DNA of 51,075 bases. Origin: Candidatus Accumulibacter meliphilus (GTDB lineage: Bacteria > Pseudomonadota > Gammaproteobacteria > Burkholderiales > Rhodocyclaceae). The stretch covers positions 13,037-64,111 of the forward strand of contig QPGA01000002.1 of NCBI GenBank assembly GCA_003332265.1. The letters are read 5' to 3'. The notes under the pieces were generated by a model. The model searched no databases. It had not been told where the DNA came from and saw only the letters and a list, made by a program, of their open reading frames with translations. The position numbers and the translations under genes are program-made. Positions within the stretch are counted from its first letter, which is position 1. Each line of letters opens with the position of its first letter. Positions 8,656 through 18,842 of the stretch are shown piece by piece.

Positions 8656-8677
8656 CAGGCAGTCGGGGGACTTGCGA

Positions 8678-9382
8678 ATGAGAATACTCGATCACCTGGA
8701 GGAATGGCTGATCACCTTCCTCATGGGGGCGGCAACGACGATCATCTTCATCTCGGTCGCGCATCGCTACGCGGCCGGTTACCAGATTCCAATCGTGCAG
8801 GACTGGCTGCTCGGGCTGAACGTCGGATGGGCACAGGAGCTGTGCATCATCATGTTCGTCTGGATGGCCAAGTTCGGCGCGGCCTATGGTGTGCGCACCG
8901 GTATCCACGTCGGTGTGGACGTGCTGATCAACAGCTTGAGCGAAGGAAACCGGGGCCGGTTCATTGTCTTCGGGATGTTGTCCGGGGCGCTGTTTACCGG
9001 CGTTGTCGGTTCGCTTGGGGCGGCTTTCGTGTGGGACAACGGTGCCCACTACGCGATCTTCCAGTTTCTCGGCATGGACACCACGGACATGTTTTCGGGG
9101 CCGACGACCCCCGATCTCGAGTGGCCTACCTGGGTTGTCTACAGTGCCATCCCGCTCGGTTCGTCGCTGATGTGTTTCCGCTTTCTGCAGGTCACGGTGA
9201 GTTTCCTCAAGACCGGCGAGTTGCCACACCACGACCACGGCCATGTTGACGGCATCGAAGAGGAAGAGATTCCGGACGAGATTCAGAGCGTTGCCATGGA
9301 AGACAAGCGGCATCCCCATGACCGGACTCACGAGAAGCGGCATCCGGAAGATCGTTCGGGCAACGGAGACCAGCAACCATGA
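8678..9382 (+). CDS. dctQ: TRAP transporter small permease subunit
   Basis: Small membrane subunit that pairs with DctM; 234 residues with four predicted helices and the family patterns around NVGWAQELCIIMFVWMAKFG and GVRTGIHVGVDV. ATG 8678 follows a GGGGGAC site; the open frame upstream of it runs into the intercistronic hairpin. After the fourth helix there is a charged tail of about 55 residues rich in His, Asp and Glu (HHDHGH, KRHPHDRTHEKRHPED), longer than I expect for DctQ. Its stop overlaps the dctM start by 4 bases (ATGA). Confidence 0.93.
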   Translation: MRILDHLEEWLITFLMGAATTIIFISVAHRYAAGYQIPIVQDWLLGLNVGWAQELCIIMFVWMAKFGAAYGVRTGIHVGVDVLINSLSEGNRGRFIVFGMLSGALFTGVVGSLGAAFVWDNGAHYAIFQFLGMDTTDMFSGPTTPDLEWPTWVVYSAIPLGSSLMCFRFLQVTVSFLKTGELPHHDHGHVDGIEEEEIPDEIQSVAMEDKRHPHDRTHEKRHPEDRSGNGDQQP

Positions 9383-10662
9383 ACGCCATCATCATTTTCA
9401 CGATTCTCCTGTGTCTGATGCTCACCGGCATGCCGATCTCGATTTCGCTCGGCCTGACGGTACTCAGCTTCCTGTTCCTATTTACTCAAGTGCCTTTGGA
9501 AGCCGTCGCTCTCAAGCTGTTCACCGGGATCGAGAAATTCGAGATCATGGCCATTCCGTTCTTCATCCTGGCCGGCAACTTTTTAACGCACGGCGGGGTG
9601 GCGCGACGAATGATCCGCTTCGCGACGAGCATGGTCGGGCATTGGTTCGGCGGCCTCGGCCTGGCCGGTGTTCTCGCCTGCGCGCTGTTCGCGGCTGTAT
9701 CGGGATCGTCGCCGGCGACCGTCGTGGCCATCGGCTCGATCCTCATGCCGGCCATGGTCAAGGCAGGTTTTCCGAAGAGATTCGGTGCGGGCGTCATCAC
9801 CACCTCCGGAGCATTGGGCATTCTGATCCCCCCGTCGATCGTCATGGTCATGTATTCGGTGGCCACCAACACCTCTGTTGGCGCCCTGTTCATGGCCGGC
9901 GTTATTCCGGGAATTGCTCTGGCCATGGTCCTCGGTGGCGTGACCTGGTATCGGGCGAAGAACAACAACTACCCGCGCATGGCCAAGGCATCCTTCGTCG
10001 AGCGCTTGAAGGCGTTCCGCGAATCAGCCTGGGGTTTGCTGTTGATCGTTATCGTCATGGGCGGTATCTACAGCGGCATGTTCACGCCGACCGAGGCTGC
10101 GGCGATGAGCGCGGTTTATGCCTTCATAGTCGCCGTCTTCGTCTACAAGGACCTGTCGTTGAGCGATGTGCCGCGGGTCTTGCTCAACTCGGCGAACATG
10201 TCGGCGATGCTGCTCTACATCATTACCAACGCCGTGCTCTTCTCGTTCATCATGACCAACGAGAACATCCCGCAAACCCTTGCTGACTGGATGTTGGGTC
10301 ACGGCCTGGGGGTGATCGCCTTCCTTCTGGCGGTAAACGTGATCCTGCTGCTGGCGGGCAACTTCATGGAGCCGTCGTCGATCGTGCTGATCTTCGCACC
10401 GATTCTCTTTCCGGTAGCGATGAAGCTGGGGATCGACCCGGTGCACTTCGGCATTCTCATGGTGGTCAACATGGAAGTGGGCATGTGTCATCCGCCGGTC
10501 GGCCTCAATCTCTACGTTGCTTCAGGGATCACCAAGATGGGGATCACCGAGCTCACCATCGCGGTTTGGCCATGGCTGTTGTCGATGCTGGCTTTCCTGG
10601 TTCTGATCACCTATGTGCCGATCATCTCGACCTGGTTGCCGACGAGGTTGGGCATGATGTAA
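9379..10662 (+). CDS. dctM: TRAP transporter large permease subunit
   Basis: Large membrane subunit forming the transport path with DctQ. It has 427 residues, the normal family length, with blocks GMPISISLGLTV, AIPFFILAGNFL, SGSSPATVVAIG, LIPPSIVMVMY, FTPTEAAAMS and GMCHPPVGLNLY. It closely parallels the longer DctM at 278-1888 but lacks that protein's middle insertion. The ATG overlaps the dctQ stop, so the two are translationally coupled. A strong double hairpin follows. Confidence 0.96.
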   Translation: MNAIIIFTILLCLMLTGMPISISLGLTVLSFLFLFTQVPLEAVALKLFTGIEKFEIMAIPFFILAGNFLTHGGVARRMIRFATSMVGHWFGGLGLAGVLACALFAAVSGSSPATVVAIGSILMPAMVKAGFPKRFGAGVITTSGALGILIPPSIVMVMYSVATNTSVGALFMAGVIPGIALAMVLGGVTWYRAKNNNYPRMAKASFVERLKAFRESAWGLLLIVIVMGGIYSGMFTPTEAAAMSAVYAFIVAVFVYKDLSLSDVPRVLLNSANMSAMLLYIITNAVLFSFIMTNENIPQTLADWMLGHGLGVIAFLLAVNVILLLAGNFMEPSSIVLIFAPILFPVAMKLGIDPVHFGILMVVNMEVGMCHPPVGLNLYVASGITKMGITELTIAVWPWLLSMLAFLVLITYVPIISTWLPTRLGMM

Positions 10663-10667
10663 GTGAG

Positions 10668-10732
10668 GCAACGGACGCTGGGCGTCCGTTGCGGGCGCGC
10701 GTACAGGCAATCTGTGCGCGCGCTTTTTTTTT
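10668..10732 (+). terminator. Terminator of the dctPQM operon, two tandem hairpins
   Basis: The first hairpin is GCAACGGACG (10668-10677) with CGTCCGTTGC (10683-10692). The second pairs GCGCGCGTACAG (10695-10706) with CTGTGCGCGCGC (about 10712-10723), with one wobble pair, and is followed by nine T. Confidence 0.92.
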
Positions 10733-11110
10733 GCCGAGCCTTGTCATCCCCTTGCGGTCCTTAATGGCGCTCACCAGGGGCGAGGCTGGCTGGCCGACGA
10801 TGATCGCTGTACGGAAATCGTGCACGTATGCCAAGGCGGACCGCGGTTTTCCACAACAATACTCGGCACCGCAGCTTTTTGTCATGTTGCCGTCGCCAAC
10901 AAGGCGATAGCCCGATTCCAGGACCGGTTCTGGGACGGAGGGGACGGGACTTGGCGACCACGCAGGCCGTGATATGCATGAACACCGAGCCTCTTGCAAA
11001 ACTGACACTGCAGGGCTGATTTTTTCGTCGCTGGGGGCGAAAACGGAGGACGCAGGCGGCCATTTCTGGCATGATGGGTTTGTCAAGACCAACATCATAA
11101 CGCCCGCAAA
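10733..11110. other. Gene-poor stretch before the transposase
   Basis: I see no protein with recognisable family features here. Its right part, from about 10990, probably belongs to the insertion sequence: the transposase start has only a weak ribosome site and a TTTTTCGTCGC...GGGGGCGAAAA hairpin lies at about 11020-11045. The exact element end could not be fixed. Confidence 0.4.
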
Positions 11111-12295
11111 ATGGATACTACCCAACGCGAACTGATCATGCAACGCTGGAACGTGATTCAGCACGAACTGCTGCCCGAGTTGAGGGTTGAAGGTCCGCTG
11201 ACACCGAAGTTGGAGAAGGTCGTGCACATCCTGGAATGGGTGCGCATTGAGGAATTCACGGGATCGAACTGGTGTGGCGTGGGGCGTCCGCCGGTAGAGC
11301 GGGCGTGGCTGGCGAACGCTTTCGTGGCTAAGTCGGTGTTGGGGCTCAATACCACGGTAGGGCTGATTGAGCGCCTGACGATAGACCGTGCGCTGCGACG
11401 TATCTGTGGCTTTCCTCTGTGCAAGAAACTGCCTTCTGAAGCCACCTTCTCGCGCGCCTTCGACGAGTTTTCTCAAGCGAATTTGGGCCAGCGGGTGCAT
11501 GAAGCCCTCGTCAAGGCCCATCTCGGGGATGAACTGATCGGACATATCAGCCGCGACGGTACGGCCATTGAAGCACGCGAACATCCGTCCCGGCGCGAGG
11601 CGGCCGTGGCCGAAGCGGTCCCAGCGGCACAGCCCTCGGTGCTCCCGAAGGAAGAGAGCCCTTCCGAAGCGAGTGCGCCAGTGCCAGAAACGCCACCAGC
11701 GGCGAAGAAACGTGGCCGCCCCCGGCGCGGCGAGACACGACCACCGGCGAAGGAGTCGCCGATGCAGCGCCAACGCGGGCAGACGTTGGCGCAAATGCTC
11801 GATGAGATTCCGACGGCGTGTGATCGCGGCACGAAGTGCAACGCCCAAGGCTACAAGGTCAGCTGGAACGGCTATAAGCTGCATCTCGACACCGCCGACT
11901 GTGGCGTGCCCATCGCGGCGCTGCTCTCAAGCGCCTCGATGCACGACAGCCGTGCCGCCATTCCGCTATCACTGATCAGTGCCGAGCGGGTGACCAACCT
12001 CTACGATGTCATGGATGCGGCCTATTGCAGCACCGAATTGCGTGAGCACTGCCGGAGTCTCGGCCACGTTCCGCTGATCGATCACAACCCGCGTCGCGGC
12101 GAAAAGATCGAATTCGCACCGGCCGAGGCCATTCGTTACAACGAACGTACCGTCGCCGAGCGCAGCAACGCGCGGCTCAAGGACGAATTCGGCGGCAACA
12201 CCATCATGGTCAAGGGCGACGCCAAGGTGATGGCGCACTTGATGTTCGGTATCCTGGCGCTGACCGCCGACCAGTTGATGCGATTACGAGAATGA
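11111..12295 (+). CDS. IS5/IS1182-like DDE transposase
   Basis: A 394-residue transposase. The N-terminal DUF772-type region (about 1-110: WVRIEEFTGSNWCGVGRPP, RICGFPLCKKLPSEATFSRAF) precedes an RNase H-like catalytic domain. Likely DDE residues are Asp in SRDGTAIEA (about residue 150), Asp in MDAAYCS (about 304) and Glu in RTVAERSNARLKDE (about 353). Between the first two lies a Pro/Ala-rich linker (about 165-230) with an AT-hook-like KKRGRPRRG. The frame is intact, so the element could be active. Terminal repeats were not identified, so the ends of the element are unknown. Confidence 0.85.
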   Translation: MDTTQRELIMQRWNVIQHELLPELRVEGPLTPKLEKVVHILEWVRIEEFTGSNWCGVGRPPVERAWLANAFVAKSVLGLNTTVGLIERLTIDRALRRICGFPLCKKLPSEATFSRAFDEFSQANLGQRVHEALVKAHLGDELIGHISRDGTAIEAREHPSRREAAVAEAVPAAQPSVLPKEESPSEASAPVPETPPAAKKRGRPRRGETRPPAKESPMQRQRGQTLAQMLDEIPTACDRGTKCNAQGYKVSWNGYKLHLDTADCGVPIAALLSSASMHDSRAAIPLSLISAERVTNLYDVMDAAYCSTELREHCRSLGHVPLIDHNPRRGEKIEFAPAEAIRYNERTVAERSNARLKDEFGGNTIMVKGDAKVMAHLMFGILALTADQLMRLRE

Positions 12296-12870
12296 CCGCC
12301 CGTGTTTCCTCTCCGACCGCTGTGCATCCGACGATGCAGGGCGGTCGTCGCCCCCCATGAGACAAATAATGCCATCAGGTTAGCCGTTCGGCCACGGCAA
12401 CTTTCCTCGCGACAAAAATCGCTCCCAGAGAGCGAATCCCGCGGCCCGGCAGTTCCCGTGGGGGAGTTTTGCAAGAGGCTCCACCGAGTAGGCCTCAAAA
12501 AGGGTGATGCGGAAGCCGATCCGGCGTTAATGCGGGGAAGGCCGTCGTCACAGGCGAATGCGAGCGAAACGCCGTCTGTGCTTCCTCCGAGGTATTGGTG
12601 ACGGCATGTGTGGAAGAGGAAGGCAGATGCAACACGGGAAGCCCCATCACCTGGAGCCGCTCGGCATCCGGATCGTCGGCACCCGTCAGCCGGGCGCGCA
12701 CCACCCTGCTGTCAGCCTTGGCTGACGATGCTGACCCTTTCCCAGCCCCTCAATTTCGTGCTCCGGCAATTTCGGATTTGCACCCGGGTGTTGGTATAAT
12801 ATGAGGTTGTGTTTCTAGCGATATGATTTGCTGTTGTTTTTTCTACTATCTTCCGTTTGGAGAATCATTT
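12296..12870. other. Long gap between the transposase and ndk
   Basis: This holds the right end of the insertion sequence (not delimited), a short inverted repeat GTCAGCC-TT-GGCTGAC at 12711-12726, and the ndk promoter near 12795. Short frames here have no family features and I regard them as noise. Confidence 0.5.
12792..12800 (+). promoter_or_regulatory. Extended -10 promoter for ndk
   Basis: TGGTATAAT combines the extended -10 TG with a perfect TATAAT (12795-12800). No good -35 box is visible, as is common for extended -10 promoters. The predicted transcript starts near 12807, giving a leader of about 65 bases before ndk. Confidence 0.7.
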
Positions 12871-13299
12871 ATGGCCATCGAACGTACTCTTTCCATCATC
12901 AAGCCGGACGCTGTCGCCAAGAACGTCATCGGCAAGATCTACTCCCGCTTTGAGACCAACGGCTTGAAGGTGATCGCTGCCAAGCTGGCCTGGCTGTCGC
13001 CGCAGGAAGCGGGCGCGTTCTACGCGGTGCATCAGGAGCGTCCGTTCTTCAAGGACCTGGTCTCGTTCATGATCTCCGGGCCGGTGATGATCCAGGTACT
13101 CGAAGGCGAGAGCGCCATTGCCAAGAACCGTGAGTTGATGGGCGCGACCGACCCGAAGAAGGCGGAGCCGGGAACGATCCGCGCTGATTTTGCCGAATCG
13201 ATCGACGCCAACGCCGTGCATGGTTCCGATGGCGAAGATACGGCGAAGAATGAAATCGCCTTCTTCTTCCCGGCCATGGCCGTCTACTCGGGTCGCTAG
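12871..13299 (+). CDS. ndk: Nucleoside diphosphate kinase
   Basis: Cytoplasmic enzyme that moves the terminal phosphate of ATP to other nucleoside diphosphates through a phospho-histidine. The 142 residues match the usual 141-143. It starts [15 protein letters not shown] and has the active-site His117 in [11 protein letters not shown] 12871 follows TTTGGAGA and matches family starts, rather than the in-frame ATG at 12823. It opens the conserved ndk-rlmN-pilF-rodZ-ispG-hisS-yfgM-bamB-der run. Confidence 0.97.
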   Translation: MAIERTLSIIKPDAVAKNVIGKIYSRFETNGLKVIAAKLAWLSPQEAGAFYAVHQERPFFKDLVSFMISGPVMIQVLEGESAIAKNRELMGATDPKKAEPGTIRADFAESIDANAVHGSDGEDTAKNEIAFFFPAMAVYSGR

Positions 13300-13321
13300 T
13301 TCGCAGGTTTCTGCACCCACG

Positions 13322-14437
13322 ATGGTCAATCTGCTCGATCTCGATGCCGCCAGCCTGACGGCTTTTTTCGCCACGCACGGCGAGAAGCCTTTCCGCGCCA
13401 GGCAGGTGTTGCGCTGGATGCATCGTTTCGGGCAGGGTGATTTTGACGCCATGACCGACATCGCGCGAAGCTTGCGCGAAAAGCTCAAAGGGCTGGCCAC
13501 GGTGGCGCCGCCGACAGTCGTCGCCGATCGCCTTGCCGACGACGGTACGCGCAAGTTCCTCTTCGATGTCGGTGGCGGCAACGCCATCGAGGCGGTGTTT
13601 ATTCCCGAGGACGACCGCGGCACGCTGTGTATCTCGACGCAGGCCGGCTGCGCGCTTGATTGCTCTTTCTGTTCCACCGGCAAGCAGGGTTTCAATCGCA
13701 ACCTGACGGCGGCCGAGATCATCGGGCAGTTGTGGCAGGTACGGCATGCGCTTGGCGCTTACCAGGCAGCGGCAAACCCTGTCGAACGGGTGGTCAGCAA
13801 TGTTGTATTGATGGGCATGGGTGAACCGCTGGCCAACCTCGACAATACGGTGATGGCTTTGCGTCTGATGCTCGACGATAATGCTTATGGCTTATCGCGG
13901 CGTCGGGTCACGGTGTCCACCTCGGGTCTGGTGCCGGCGATGGACCGATTGCGTGACGAGTGTCCGGTGGCCTTGGCGGTTTCCCTGCACGCGCCGAATG
14001 ACCCGCTGCGCGATGAGCTGGTGCCAATCAACCGGAAATACCCTTTGCGTGAACTGATGCCGGCCTGTCTGCGCTACCTGGAAAAGGCGCCGCGTGATTT
14101 TGTGACTTTCGAGTATGTGATGCTGGACGCCATCAACGACTCTGAAGCGCATGCCCACGAGCTGCTGGCGCTGACCCGAGGCGTCCCCTGCAAGTTCAAC
14201 CTGATTCCCTTCAACCCTTTTCCGGGATCGCCGTATCGCCGCTCGCCAGCAGCGCGGATTCGGCGTTTCGCCGAGCTGCTGATGGCTGCGGGCGTGGTGA
14301 CCACGACCCGCAAGACGCGCGGTGACGACATCGATGCCGCCTGCGGTCAGCTCGCCGGCCAGGTTCTCGACCGCACGCAGCGCACGACCCGGCGAAGCTT
14401 TGTTCTGCACCAGAATCGTCATGAGGTTTGTGGATGA
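13322..14437 (+). CDS. rlmN: Dual-specificity 23S rRNA/tRNA adenosine-C2 methyltransferase
   Basis: Radical SAM enzyme that methylates A2503 of 23S rRNA and A37 of some tRNAs at C2. Of 371 residues, the iron-sulfur CX3CX2C motif is Cys110, Cys114 and Cys117 (CALDCSFC), and the C-terminal catalytic cysteine is probably Cys341 (DDIDAACGQ). GEPLANLDN and [11 protein letters not shown] are family blocks. ATG 13322 lies 22 bases after ndk and fits the family start MVNLLDLD. The stop overlaps the next gene's ATG. Confidence 0.97.
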   Translation: MVNLLDLDAASLTAFFATHGEKPFRARQVLRWMHRFGQGDFDAMTDIARSLREKLKGLATVAPPTVVADRLADDGTRKFLFDVGGGNAIEAVFIPEDDRGTLCISTQAGCALDCSFCSTGKQGFNRNLTAAEIIGQLWQVRHALGAYQAAANPVERVVSNVVLMGMGEPLANLDNTVMALRLMLDDNAYGLSRRRVTVSTSGLVPAMDRLRDECPVALAVSLHAPNDPLRDELVPINRKYPLRELMPACLRYLEKAPRDFVTFEYVMLDAINDSEAHAHELLALTRGVPCKFNLIPFNPFPGSPYRRSPAARIRRFAELLMAAGVVTTTRKTRGDDIDAACGQLAGQVLDRTQRTTRRSFVLHQNRHEVCG

Positions 14438-15243
14438 GGCGAGCCATTCTCGGGATCATTGTCTTGCTGAGCGTCAGTGCCTGCTCGTCGGGACTCTTCT
14501 CGTCGTCGCCGAGCGCGCCGCAAAAGCCAGCCGAGGAAGAGCCGGACTCGCGACGGCAGACGCCACCGCGCGACAATCGCACGCGTGCCAAGTTGCATAC
14601 CGAGTTGGGCTCGCTCTATTTGCAGAGCCAGAATTTCTCTGTGGCACTCGAAGAGTTGACCATGGCCATCGTCGTCGATCCGGACTATGCGCCGGCGCAT
14701 GGCGCGCGTGGACTGGTGCTTTACAACATTCGCGAGATGGCGCTTGCCGACCGGGACTTTCAGCAGGCCCTGAATCTTGATCCGAACGATCCCGAGTTGA
14801 ACAACAACTATGGCTGGTTTCTCTGTCAGGTTGGTAGAGAGAAGGAAGCCATTCCGTACTTGCAACGAGCGATGAAAAACGCCTTGTACGAGACCCCGGA
14901 TCGGGCCTATCTGAACGCCGGTGCCTGTTACGTAAAACTCGGCGATCTGGATGCCGCCGAGGGTTTCGTACAGCACAGTCTGCTCATCCGGCCGAACAAT
15001 CCGCAGGCGCTCTTGCAGCTTGCGGAGATAAATTACCGACGCGGCCAGGTAGAGCTTGCCGGTCAGCAACTTTCGGATCTGCTGCTCAAAACCGAGCCCA
15101 ATGCTGAGGCTCTCTGGTTAGCCGTGCGAGTTGAGCGGAAGCTTGGCGATCGCCTGGCTGAAGCCCGCTATAGCGCCCAGTTGAAGCGAAAATTCCCGCT
15201 TTCACCCGAGGCTCAGGAACTGCTTAAAGGCAACTTCGAATGA
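14434..15243 (+). CDS. pilF: Type IV pilus biogenesis lipoprotein with TPR repeats (PilF/PilW)
   Basis: Outer-membrane-anchored pilotin that helps the PilQ secretin assemble. The 269 residues begin with a lipoprotein signal ending LLSVSAC (lipidated Cys17), a Ser/Pro-rich linker, then several TPR repeats (about residues 50-250). ATG 14434 overlaps the rlmN stop (ATGA) and is preferred to TTG 14428. The place between rlmN and rodZ is conserved in proteobacteria. Its product could serve pili or twitching; no other pilus genes are in view. Confidence 0.92.
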   Translation: MRRAILGIIVLLSVSACSSGLFSSSPSAPQKPAEEEPDSRRQTPPRDNRTRAKLHTELGSLYLQSQNFSVALEELTMAIVVDPDYAPAHGARGLVLYNIREMALADRDFQQALNLDPNDPELNNNYGWFLCQVGREKEAIPYLQRAMKNALYETPDRAYLNAGACYVKLGDLDAAEGFVQHSLLIRPNNPQALLQLAEINYRRGQVELAGQQLSDLLLKTEPNAEALWLAVRVERKLGDRLAEARYSAQLKRKFPLSPEAQELLKGNFE

Positions 15244-16277
15244 GTAAACAATCCGTGTTTTCAAATGATGGCGAGCCGAGTGTGCCAGGTGGGAACGCCT
15301 CGATGGAGGGCTCTGCCGATGCTGGTGGCGTCGGGCAGCAGCTGCGCTCTGCGCGCGAAGCCAGGAAACTTAGCGTGCCCGAAGTGGCGCAGTCTCTGAA
15401 GCTCGCCCCCAGGCAGGTGGCGGCGATCGAGAGCGAGGACTGGGGCGCCTTGCCCGGCAATACGATGATTCGCGGCTTTGTTCGCAACTACGCGCGCGTG
15501 CTCAATCTGGACGCCGACGCCCTGATGCGCGGGCTCGATGCGACGCGCATGCAACGGACTCTGCAACTTGAGGCTTCAGCCGGAACCAGCTCACACTTGC
15601 CACAGGCTGGCGATCAGGCGCAAAGGCGCGACTACCTGGCAGTGGTGGGTGGTCTGGTATTGCTGGTGCTGGCACTGCTGGCTTATTTTTATGTGCCACA
15701 GGACTTCTGGGGGGAGCAGTTGGCGGCGCTGACCGGTAGCGAAACCCCGCGCACTGCTGCTGAGCTGCAGCCAAGCGTTAGCGAGCCTGCCGCCACCGGA
15801 GTGGCTCCGCTGACGGTGCCGAGCACAGTGGCCCCGGCGCCGAGCGCTGCCGAAAAGCCTGGCGCAGCGACCGTCCCGAGCGCGACCGTGCCACTTAACG
15901 GGCGGACCCCGGTGGCCATGGTCGCTGATCCCGCGGCCAAGCCCAACGCCAAGGCCGAGGCCGAGGCGGAGCGCAAAGCCGAGACCACCTCAGCTAGCAC
16001 GCCGAAGTCGGCTGCGGAGCTCAAAACGGAAGCCACGCCAGCGAACGGCCTCAAGCTCATTTTTGCCCAGGCGGCGTGGGTGGAAGTGCGTGACGGGCGC
16101 GGTGAGGTCGTCGCTTTCGGCGTCAAGCCGGCCGGCAGTCAGCAGGAAATCAAGGGGCAGGCGCCGTTCTCGCTCGTGCTCGGCAACGCCAAGTACGTGG
16201 CGGTCGAGTACCAGGGAAAGCCCGTCGAGCTGGAGCCGCATATCAGCAAGGGCGTGGCGCGGCTCTCGATCAAATGA
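15240..16277 (+). CDS. rodZ: Cytoskeletal shape protein RodZ
   Basis: Membrane protein linking MreB to the cell-wall elongation machinery. The 345 residues comprise a Cro/CI-type helix-turn-helix (about 30-95, [20 protein letters not shown]), one membrane helix (about 131-151), a long Ala/Pro/Thr/Lys-rich periplasmic linker and a C-terminal DUF4115 beta domain (about 262-345, [11 protein letters not shown]). ATG 15240 overlaps the pilF stop by 4 bases. The location between pilF and ispG is the conserved one. Confidence 0.94.
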   Translation: MSKQSVFSNDGEPSVPGGNASMEGSADAGGVGQQLRSAREARKLSVPEVAQSLKLAPRQVAAIESEDWGALPGNTMIRGFVRNYARVLNLDADALMRGLDATRMQRTLQLEASAGTSSHLPQAGDQAQRRDYLAVVGGLVLLVLALLAYFYVPQDFWGEQLAALTGSETPRTAAELQPSVSEPAATGVAPLTVPSTVAPAPSAAEKPGAATVPSATVPLNGRTPVAMVADPAAKPNAKAEAEAERKAETTSASTPKSAAELKTEATPANGLKLIFAQAAWVEVRDGRGEVVAFGVKPAGSQQEIKGQAPFSLVLGNAKYVAVEYQGKPVELEPHISKGVARLSIK

Positions 16278-16302
16278 GCATCTGGCAAACGGTGGGCTTG
16301 CT

Positions 16303-17547
16303 ATGAGCAATTCGCTGCCCGTGGCAGCGCGGCGGCGAACGCGTGCGGTCAGTGTTGGCCAGGTCTCGGTCGGCGGTGACGCGCCGGTGGTCGTCCAGTC
16401 GATGACCAACACCGATACCGTTGACGTCGTGCGTACGGCAATCCAGTGTGCCGAGCTGGCGGGTGCCGGTTCGGAACTGGTGCGCATCACGGTCAACACG
16501 CCTGAGGCTGCGGCGGCGGTGCCAGCGATTCGGGCGCAGCTCGAGCGCATGGGGGTCGATGTGCCGCTGATCGGCGACTTCCACTATAACGGTCATCGCC
16601 TGCTCGCCGAGCAGCCGGATTGTGCGCGGCTGCTGGCCAAATATCGGATCAACCCGGGCAATGTCGGTCACGGCAGAAAGCGTGACGAACAGTTCGCGCA
16701 GATGATAGAGATGGCCTGCCGCTACGAGAAGCCGGTGCGTATCGGTGTTAACTGGGGCAGTCTCGATCAGGATCTGCTGGCCCGCATCATGGACCAGAAT
16801 GCTCGCCGCGCCGAGCCACACGACGCCATCGAGGTGATGCGTGAGGCCATGGTCGCCTCGGCCCTGGAGTCGGCCGCTCGCGCCGAAGAAATCGGTCTGC
16901 CCGGCGACCGGATCATTCTTTCGTGCAAAGTGTCCGGTGTGCAGGACCTGATCGCCATTTATCGCGAGCTGTCGCGGCGTTGCGATTACCCTTTGCATCT
17001 CGGTCTGACCGAGGCCGGTATGGGTTCCAAAGGCATCGTCGCGTCGACCGCAGCGATGGCGGTGCTGCTGCAGGAAGGCATTGGCGATACCATCCGCATT
17101 TCGCTGACACCGGAACCGGGTGGCAAGCGCACGCAGGAGGTGGTCGTCGCGCAGGAGATGTTGCAGACCATGGGCCTGCGCGCCTTCTCACCAATGGTCA
17201 TCGCCTGTCCCGGTTGCGGCCGTACGACCAGCACCTTCTTTCAGGAACTGGCGCAGTCGATTCAGGAGCATGTTCGTGAGCGCATGCCGCACTGGCGAAG
17301 CGAGTATGACGGCGTCGAGAACATGACCCTGGCGGTGATGGGTTGCGTGGTCAACGGACCGGGCGAGAGCAAGCATGCCAACATCGGCATCAGCCTGCCC
17401 GGTACGGGCGAAACACCGGTGGCGCCCGTATTCGAGGATGGAGCCAAGACGGTCACACTGCGCGGCGAGCATATTGCCGCAGAATTCACTGCCATTGTCG
17501 ATGCCTACGTGGCACGTAGCTATCAGAGGAAGCGTGCCGCCGAATGA
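16303..17547 (+). CDS. ispG: 4-hydroxy-3-methylbut-2-en-1-yl diphosphate synthase
   Basis: Iron-sulfur enzyme of the methylerythritol phosphate pathway; it converts cyclic MEcPP to HMBPP. In 414 residues the cluster ligands are Cys302 and Cys305 (ACPGCGRTT) and Cys348 ([12 protein letters not shown]). The TIM-barrel part opens [21 protein letters not shown] 16303 follows GGTGGG, 25 bases after rodZ; the frame stays open upstream inside rodZ, but that is read-through. The stop overlaps hisS. Confidence 0.97.
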   Translation: MSNSLPVAARRRTRAVSVGQVSVGGDAPVVVQSMTNTDTVDVVRTAIQCAELAGAGSELVRITVNTPEAAAAVPAIRAQLERMGVDVPLIGDFHYNGHRLLAEQPDCARLLAKYRINPGNVGHGRKRDEQFAQMIEMACRYEKPVRIGVNWGSLDQDLLARIMDQNARRAEPHDAIEVMREAMVASALESAARAEEIGLPGDRIILSCKVSGVQDLIAIYRELSRRCDYPLHLGLTEAGMGSKGIVASTAAMAVLLQEGIGDTIRISLTPEPGGKRTQEVVVAQEMLQTMGLRAFSPMVIACPGCGRTTSTFFQELAQSIQEHVRERMPHWRSEYDGVENMTLAVMGCVVNGPGESKHANIGISLPGTGETPVAPVFEDGAKTVTLRGEHIAAEFTAIVDAYVARSYQRKRAAE

Positions 17548-18842
17548 TCAGTCAGAAGCTACAGTCCGTTCGCGGCATGAACGACATCCTGCCCGATGAA
17601 GCCGAATTCTGGGATTTGTTCGACGAGACCATTCGTTCCTGGCTGAAGAGCTACGGCTATCGTCCGCTGCGTTTGCCGATTGTCGAGCCGACGCCGCTTT
17701 TCAAGCGTGCCATCGGCGAGGTAACCGACATCGTCGAAAAGGAGATGTATTCCTTCGTCGATAGCCTCAATGGCGAGCCGCTGACGCTGCGCCCGGAGGG
17801 AACTGCCGGCTGTGTGCGCGCCGTCATCCAGCACAATCTGATTGCCCAGCAGCCGCAGCGGCTCTACTACATGGGCCAGATGTTTCGCCATGAAAGGCCA
17901 CAAAAGGGGCGTTATCGCCAGTTCCACCAGGTCGGTGTCGAAGCGCTCGGCTTCCCCGGGCCGGACATCGACGCCGAACATATCCTGATGGGTGCTCGCC
18001 TGTGGGACGACCTGGGGCTCGACGGCATCAGTCTGCAGCTCAACACCCTGGGACAAGCAGCGGAACGGGCCAGTCATCGTGCCGAACTGATCACCTACCT
18101 GGAGCAACACAGCGACCTGCTCGACGAAGACGCCAGGAGGCGCTTGCACAGCAACCCCTTGCGCATTCTCGACAGCAAGAATCCGGCGCTAGAGGAAGTG
18201 ATACTCGGCGCGCCGAAACTGATTGATCATCTGGGTAGCGAGTCAATGGCCCATTTTGAAGGCGTGCAGCAGGTCTTGCGCGATGCCGGACAGCCCTTCG
18301 CGATCAACCCGCAGCTGGTGCGCGGACTCGACTACTACAATCTTACCGTCTTCGAATGGGTGACCGATCGCCTGGGTGCGCAGGGGACGGTCTGCGCTGG
18401 CGGTCGCTACGATGGCCTGGTGCAACAGCTGGGCGGCAAGGCGGCGCCGGCCTGCGGTTTTGCGATGGGAGTCGAGCGGCTGATCGCACTGATTCGCGAC
18501 GCCGGCGGCGAGACCAGGGCGGCGGCGGTCGATGTCTATCTGGTGCACCAGGGCATTGCCGCTTCGCGCTTGGCCGCGCGGGTCGCCGAGGGCCTGCGCG
18601 ACCGTGGCATCGATGTGCTTTTCCATTGCGGTGGCGGCAGTTTCAAGGCGCAGATGAAGAAAGCCGACGCCTCGGGGGCGGGCTTTGCGGTGATTATCGG
18701 CGATGACGAGGCCGGCGCTGGCGAAGTGACGCTGAAGCCGCTGCGCGCGATCGGCGAACAAGCGAACCAACAGAAGCGGGTCAGCGTCGATGCTGTCGCC
18801 GACGAAATCATGAACTCCATTTTGGATTGGGACGAATCGTAA
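17544..18842 (+). CDS. hisS: Histidyl-tRNA synthetase
   Basis: Class II synthetase charging tRNA-His. The 432 residues begin [17 protein letters not shown] and show motif 2 ([20 protein letters not shown]), the histidine-binding loops LVRGLDYYN and CAGGRYDGL, motif 3 around AMGVERL, and a C-terminal anticodon-binding domain (about 330-430). ATG overlaps the ispG stop by 4 bases, and its TAA shares one base with the yfgM ATG. Confidence 0.97.
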   Translation: MISQKLQSVRGMNDILPDEAEFWDLFDETIRSWLKSYGYRPLRLPIVEPTPLFKRAIGEVTDIVEKEMYSFVDSLNGEPLTLRPEGTAGCVRAVIQHNLIAQQPQRLYYMGQMFRHERPQKGRYRQFHQVGVEALGFPGPDIDAEHILMGARLWDDLGLDGISLQLNTLGQAAERASHRAELITYLEQHSDLLDEDARRRLHSNPLRILDSKNPALEEVILGAPKLIDHLGSESMAHFEGVQQVLRDAGQPFAINPQLVRGLDYYNLTVFEWVTDRLGAQGTVCAGGRYDGLVQQLGGKAAPACGFAMGVERLIALIRDAGGETRAAAVDVYLVHQGIAASRLAARVAEGLRDRGIDVLFHCGGGSFKAQMKKADASGAGFAVIIGDDEAGAGEVTLKPLRAIGEQANQQKRVSVDAVADEIMNSILDWDES

